From JBEKDJ01 sp050014415 (lineage in GTDB: Bacteria; Desulfobacterota; BSN033; UBA1163): a stretch of 23,139 nt of DNA. The stretch covers positions 1-23,139 of the forward strand of contig JBEKDJ010000044.1 in assembly GCA_050014415.1 (NCBI GenBank). The letters are read 5' to 3'. A program made the translations under genes and the position numbers. How positions within the stretch are numbered: position 1 is the stretch's first letter; every line of letters starts with the position of its first letter. Below, in pieces: positions 22,228-23,139 of the stretch. The notes beneath the pieces are model-generated. The model worked only from the letters and a program-made list of their open reading frames with translations. It did not search any database and had not been told where the DNA came from.

Positions 22228-22452
22228 CTACCAAACCTCATGATGTTTCAATGTGTTTGTCTTCGTGAATGTCCGTTCCCTTTTCTCTGCGAATGCGGAT
22301 AGCGCTATGTCCTCCTCGATCTCTAGAGCCTCTTTCACGAGGTCACGCACCTTTAGCGAAAGAGAAACACCGTCCCTGCTTGCCAGCTGTTCGATGGTAT
22401 GATAAAGGGGCTTTTCCAGCACGACATTGATTCGTGGATTTTTCACCGGCAT
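22228..22452 (-). CDS. Ribbon-helix-helix antitoxin
   Basis: Antitoxin of 74 residues. The N-terminal PRINVVLEKPLYHTIEQLA is an RHH strand followed by helix, with DGVSLSLKVRDLVKEAL as the second helix. The C-terminal part, rich in Lys/Glu, would bind the toxin. The ATG at 22452 has GGAGG eight bases upstream (complement of 22461-22465). Its stop lies two bases before the toxin ATG. Autorepression is expected for such pairs, and a probable promoter lies just upstream. Confidence 0.88.
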   Translation of the reverse strand: MPVKNPRINVVLEKPLYHTIEQLASRDGVSLSLKVRDLVKEALEIEEDIALSAFAEKRERTFTKTNTLKHHEVW

Positions 22453-22471
22453 AAACTTAACCTCCGACTAC

Positions 22472-22500
22472 GCTGTAACACTTTCGACACACCATGTCAA
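22472..22500 (-). promoter_or_regulatory. Probable promoter of the RHH/RelE operon
   Basis: On the minus strand a perfect TTGACA (22500-22495) is followed after 17 bases by TACAGC (22477-22472), a poor -10. It lies 20 bases before the antitoxin ATG, close enough for autorepression at the start site. Confidence 0.4.
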
Positions 22501-22624
22501 TGATGAATAGTGACACGTTCCGTTTGGCCCCTTCCATGGGGGAACGATTACGTGTGAAGGTCATCCTTGGCCGGTAAGTGCCTCGCCAAAGCGGGATAGG
22601 CAGGGGCAAGTAAGTTGGGTCAAT

Positions 22625-22793
22625 GGGGTCAATTCTTCATTGCTGATAAGCCGTATAAAAATATGCTGAACGTGGGTTACAGATCGGTGAGCCAGGAGCG
22701 AAGGAGATTGTGGGATCGGCTCAACGATGGTCGAAACGCCCAGAAATTATTCAAAGGGTTTCTTGGAAAATGTAGCGATTGAAGAATTACCCC
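22625..22793 (+). mobile_element. MITE-like repeat, copy 2
   Basis: Begins with GGGGTCAATT (22625-22634) and ends with AATTACCCC (22785-22793), its inverse except for one missing G. Preceded by an extra GGGTCAAT at 22617. Collinear with copy 1 at 4651-4818, same orientation, roughly 85% identical by eye. In copy 2 one frame stays open and reads DKPYKNMLNVGYRSV and further; the same frame in copy 1 has two stops, so the repeat may derive from a coding sequence. Confidence 0.65.
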
Positions 22794-23139
22794 TATGATC
22801 CACTGTAAGAAATGTGTTTGACTTTTGGAACAACTTGGTATTGAATTATTCTTGGGAACCGGTGCCAATAAGATAGCGGTTCTTGGGTTCATTGGGTCTT
22901 TGGAAAGTCATTCGTCATGAAAAGTGTCAATTTTCACCTACGCCCCTCACCCTCAGGACGTCTATATTTGGTTCCTTTAGCAAAATGCAGGGAGAAGGGA
23001 TCAGAATGCTAAGAAAATACGGGCTGTTGCTCAAAAGCCCAATTCAAGAATATCTGGAAATTTAAGTTTCGATGAATGATAGCTGAGGGTAATGAAGACC
23101 CAATAGCACCCTTTGGCCGATTTTTAAGTTCATCAGCTC

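Larger units (their letters stand above)
22453..23139. other. No gene; MITE-like copy 2 and a weak hairpin
   Basis: No supported gene in 687 bases. It holds the toxin-antitoxin promoter (22472-22500, minus strand), a bulged hairpin at 22579-22602 (TGCCT-CGC/GCG-AGGCA) and MITE-like copy 2. From 22800 to 23139 I see nothing; a 60-codon frame at 22883-23065 lacks a ribosome-binding site and recognisable sequence. Confidence 0.5.

Noticed and set aside
22883..23065. 60-codon frame
   Set aside because: No ribosome-binding site and no recognisable sequence.
1..23139. tRNA, rRNA genes or a CRISPR array
   Set aside because: No tRNA-like T-loop with matching stems, no rRNA signature and no regularly spaced repeats were seen by eye; small RNAs cannot be excluded.

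Overview
The window looks like a chromosomal segment of a diderm, probably anaerobic or facultatively fermentative bacterium. The periplasmic binding protein has a plain signal peptide without a lipobox cysteine, and the RAYT-type transposase, PatZ-like acyl-CoA synthetase/acetyltransferase and stress-gene content resemble Desulfobacterota/Deltaproteobacteria. That assignment is an inference; no rRNA or tRNA gene is present to fix it.

Layout. 1-629: no convincing gene, a possible promoter and one inverted repeat. 630-4213: three genes of a family-5 (Dpp/Opp-type) ABC importer (binding protein and two permeases) without ATPase genes, with a long hairpin between the binding protein and the permeases. 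4214-5245: gene-poor and repeat-rich, including the first copy of a ~168-bp MITE-like repeat. 5246-6826: a stand-alone HEPN (Apea-like) protein. 7024-7407: a DUF805 membrane protein. 7408-7825: a GC-rich structured segment flanked by a 10-bp direct repeat. 7826-20624: a one-strand stress and energy-metabolism island: coiled-coil protein, broken response regulator, CBS/site-2 protease, small coiled-coil protein, APH-like kinase, APS-kinase-like protein, thioredoxin-reductase remnant, UspA, broken small protein, acetate kinase, phosphoketolase-family enzyme, alpha-glucan phosphorylase and acyl-CoA synthetase/GNAT. 20740-22452: RAYT transposase remnant, VapBC-like pair with truncated toxin, and an apparently intact RelE/RHH toxin-antitoxin pair. 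22453-23139: no gene, and the second copy of the MITE-like repeat.

How the genes could work together (inference): glucan phosphorylase would release glucose-1-phosphate from storage glucan, the phosphoketolase-family enzyme would turn a sugar phosphate into acetyl phosphate, acetate kinase would make ATP from it, and the NDP-forming acyl-CoA synthetase/GNAT protein would link acetate, acetyl-CoA and lysine acetylation. UspA, the CBS-regulated protease and the response regulator suggest a survival or low-energy regulon.

The most striking observation is decay. Six genes between 8.2 and 20.6 kb carry lesions visible by eye: in-frame stops in the response regulator (TAA), APH-like kinase (TGA) and glucan phosphorylase (TGA), a collapsed thioredoxin reductase, a frameshifted small protein, and a deletion that removed the end of the phosphorylase gene and the start of the acyl-CoA synthetase gene and joined them near 18163-18170. 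Intact genes in between, many ending in TGA, argue against an alternative genetic code.
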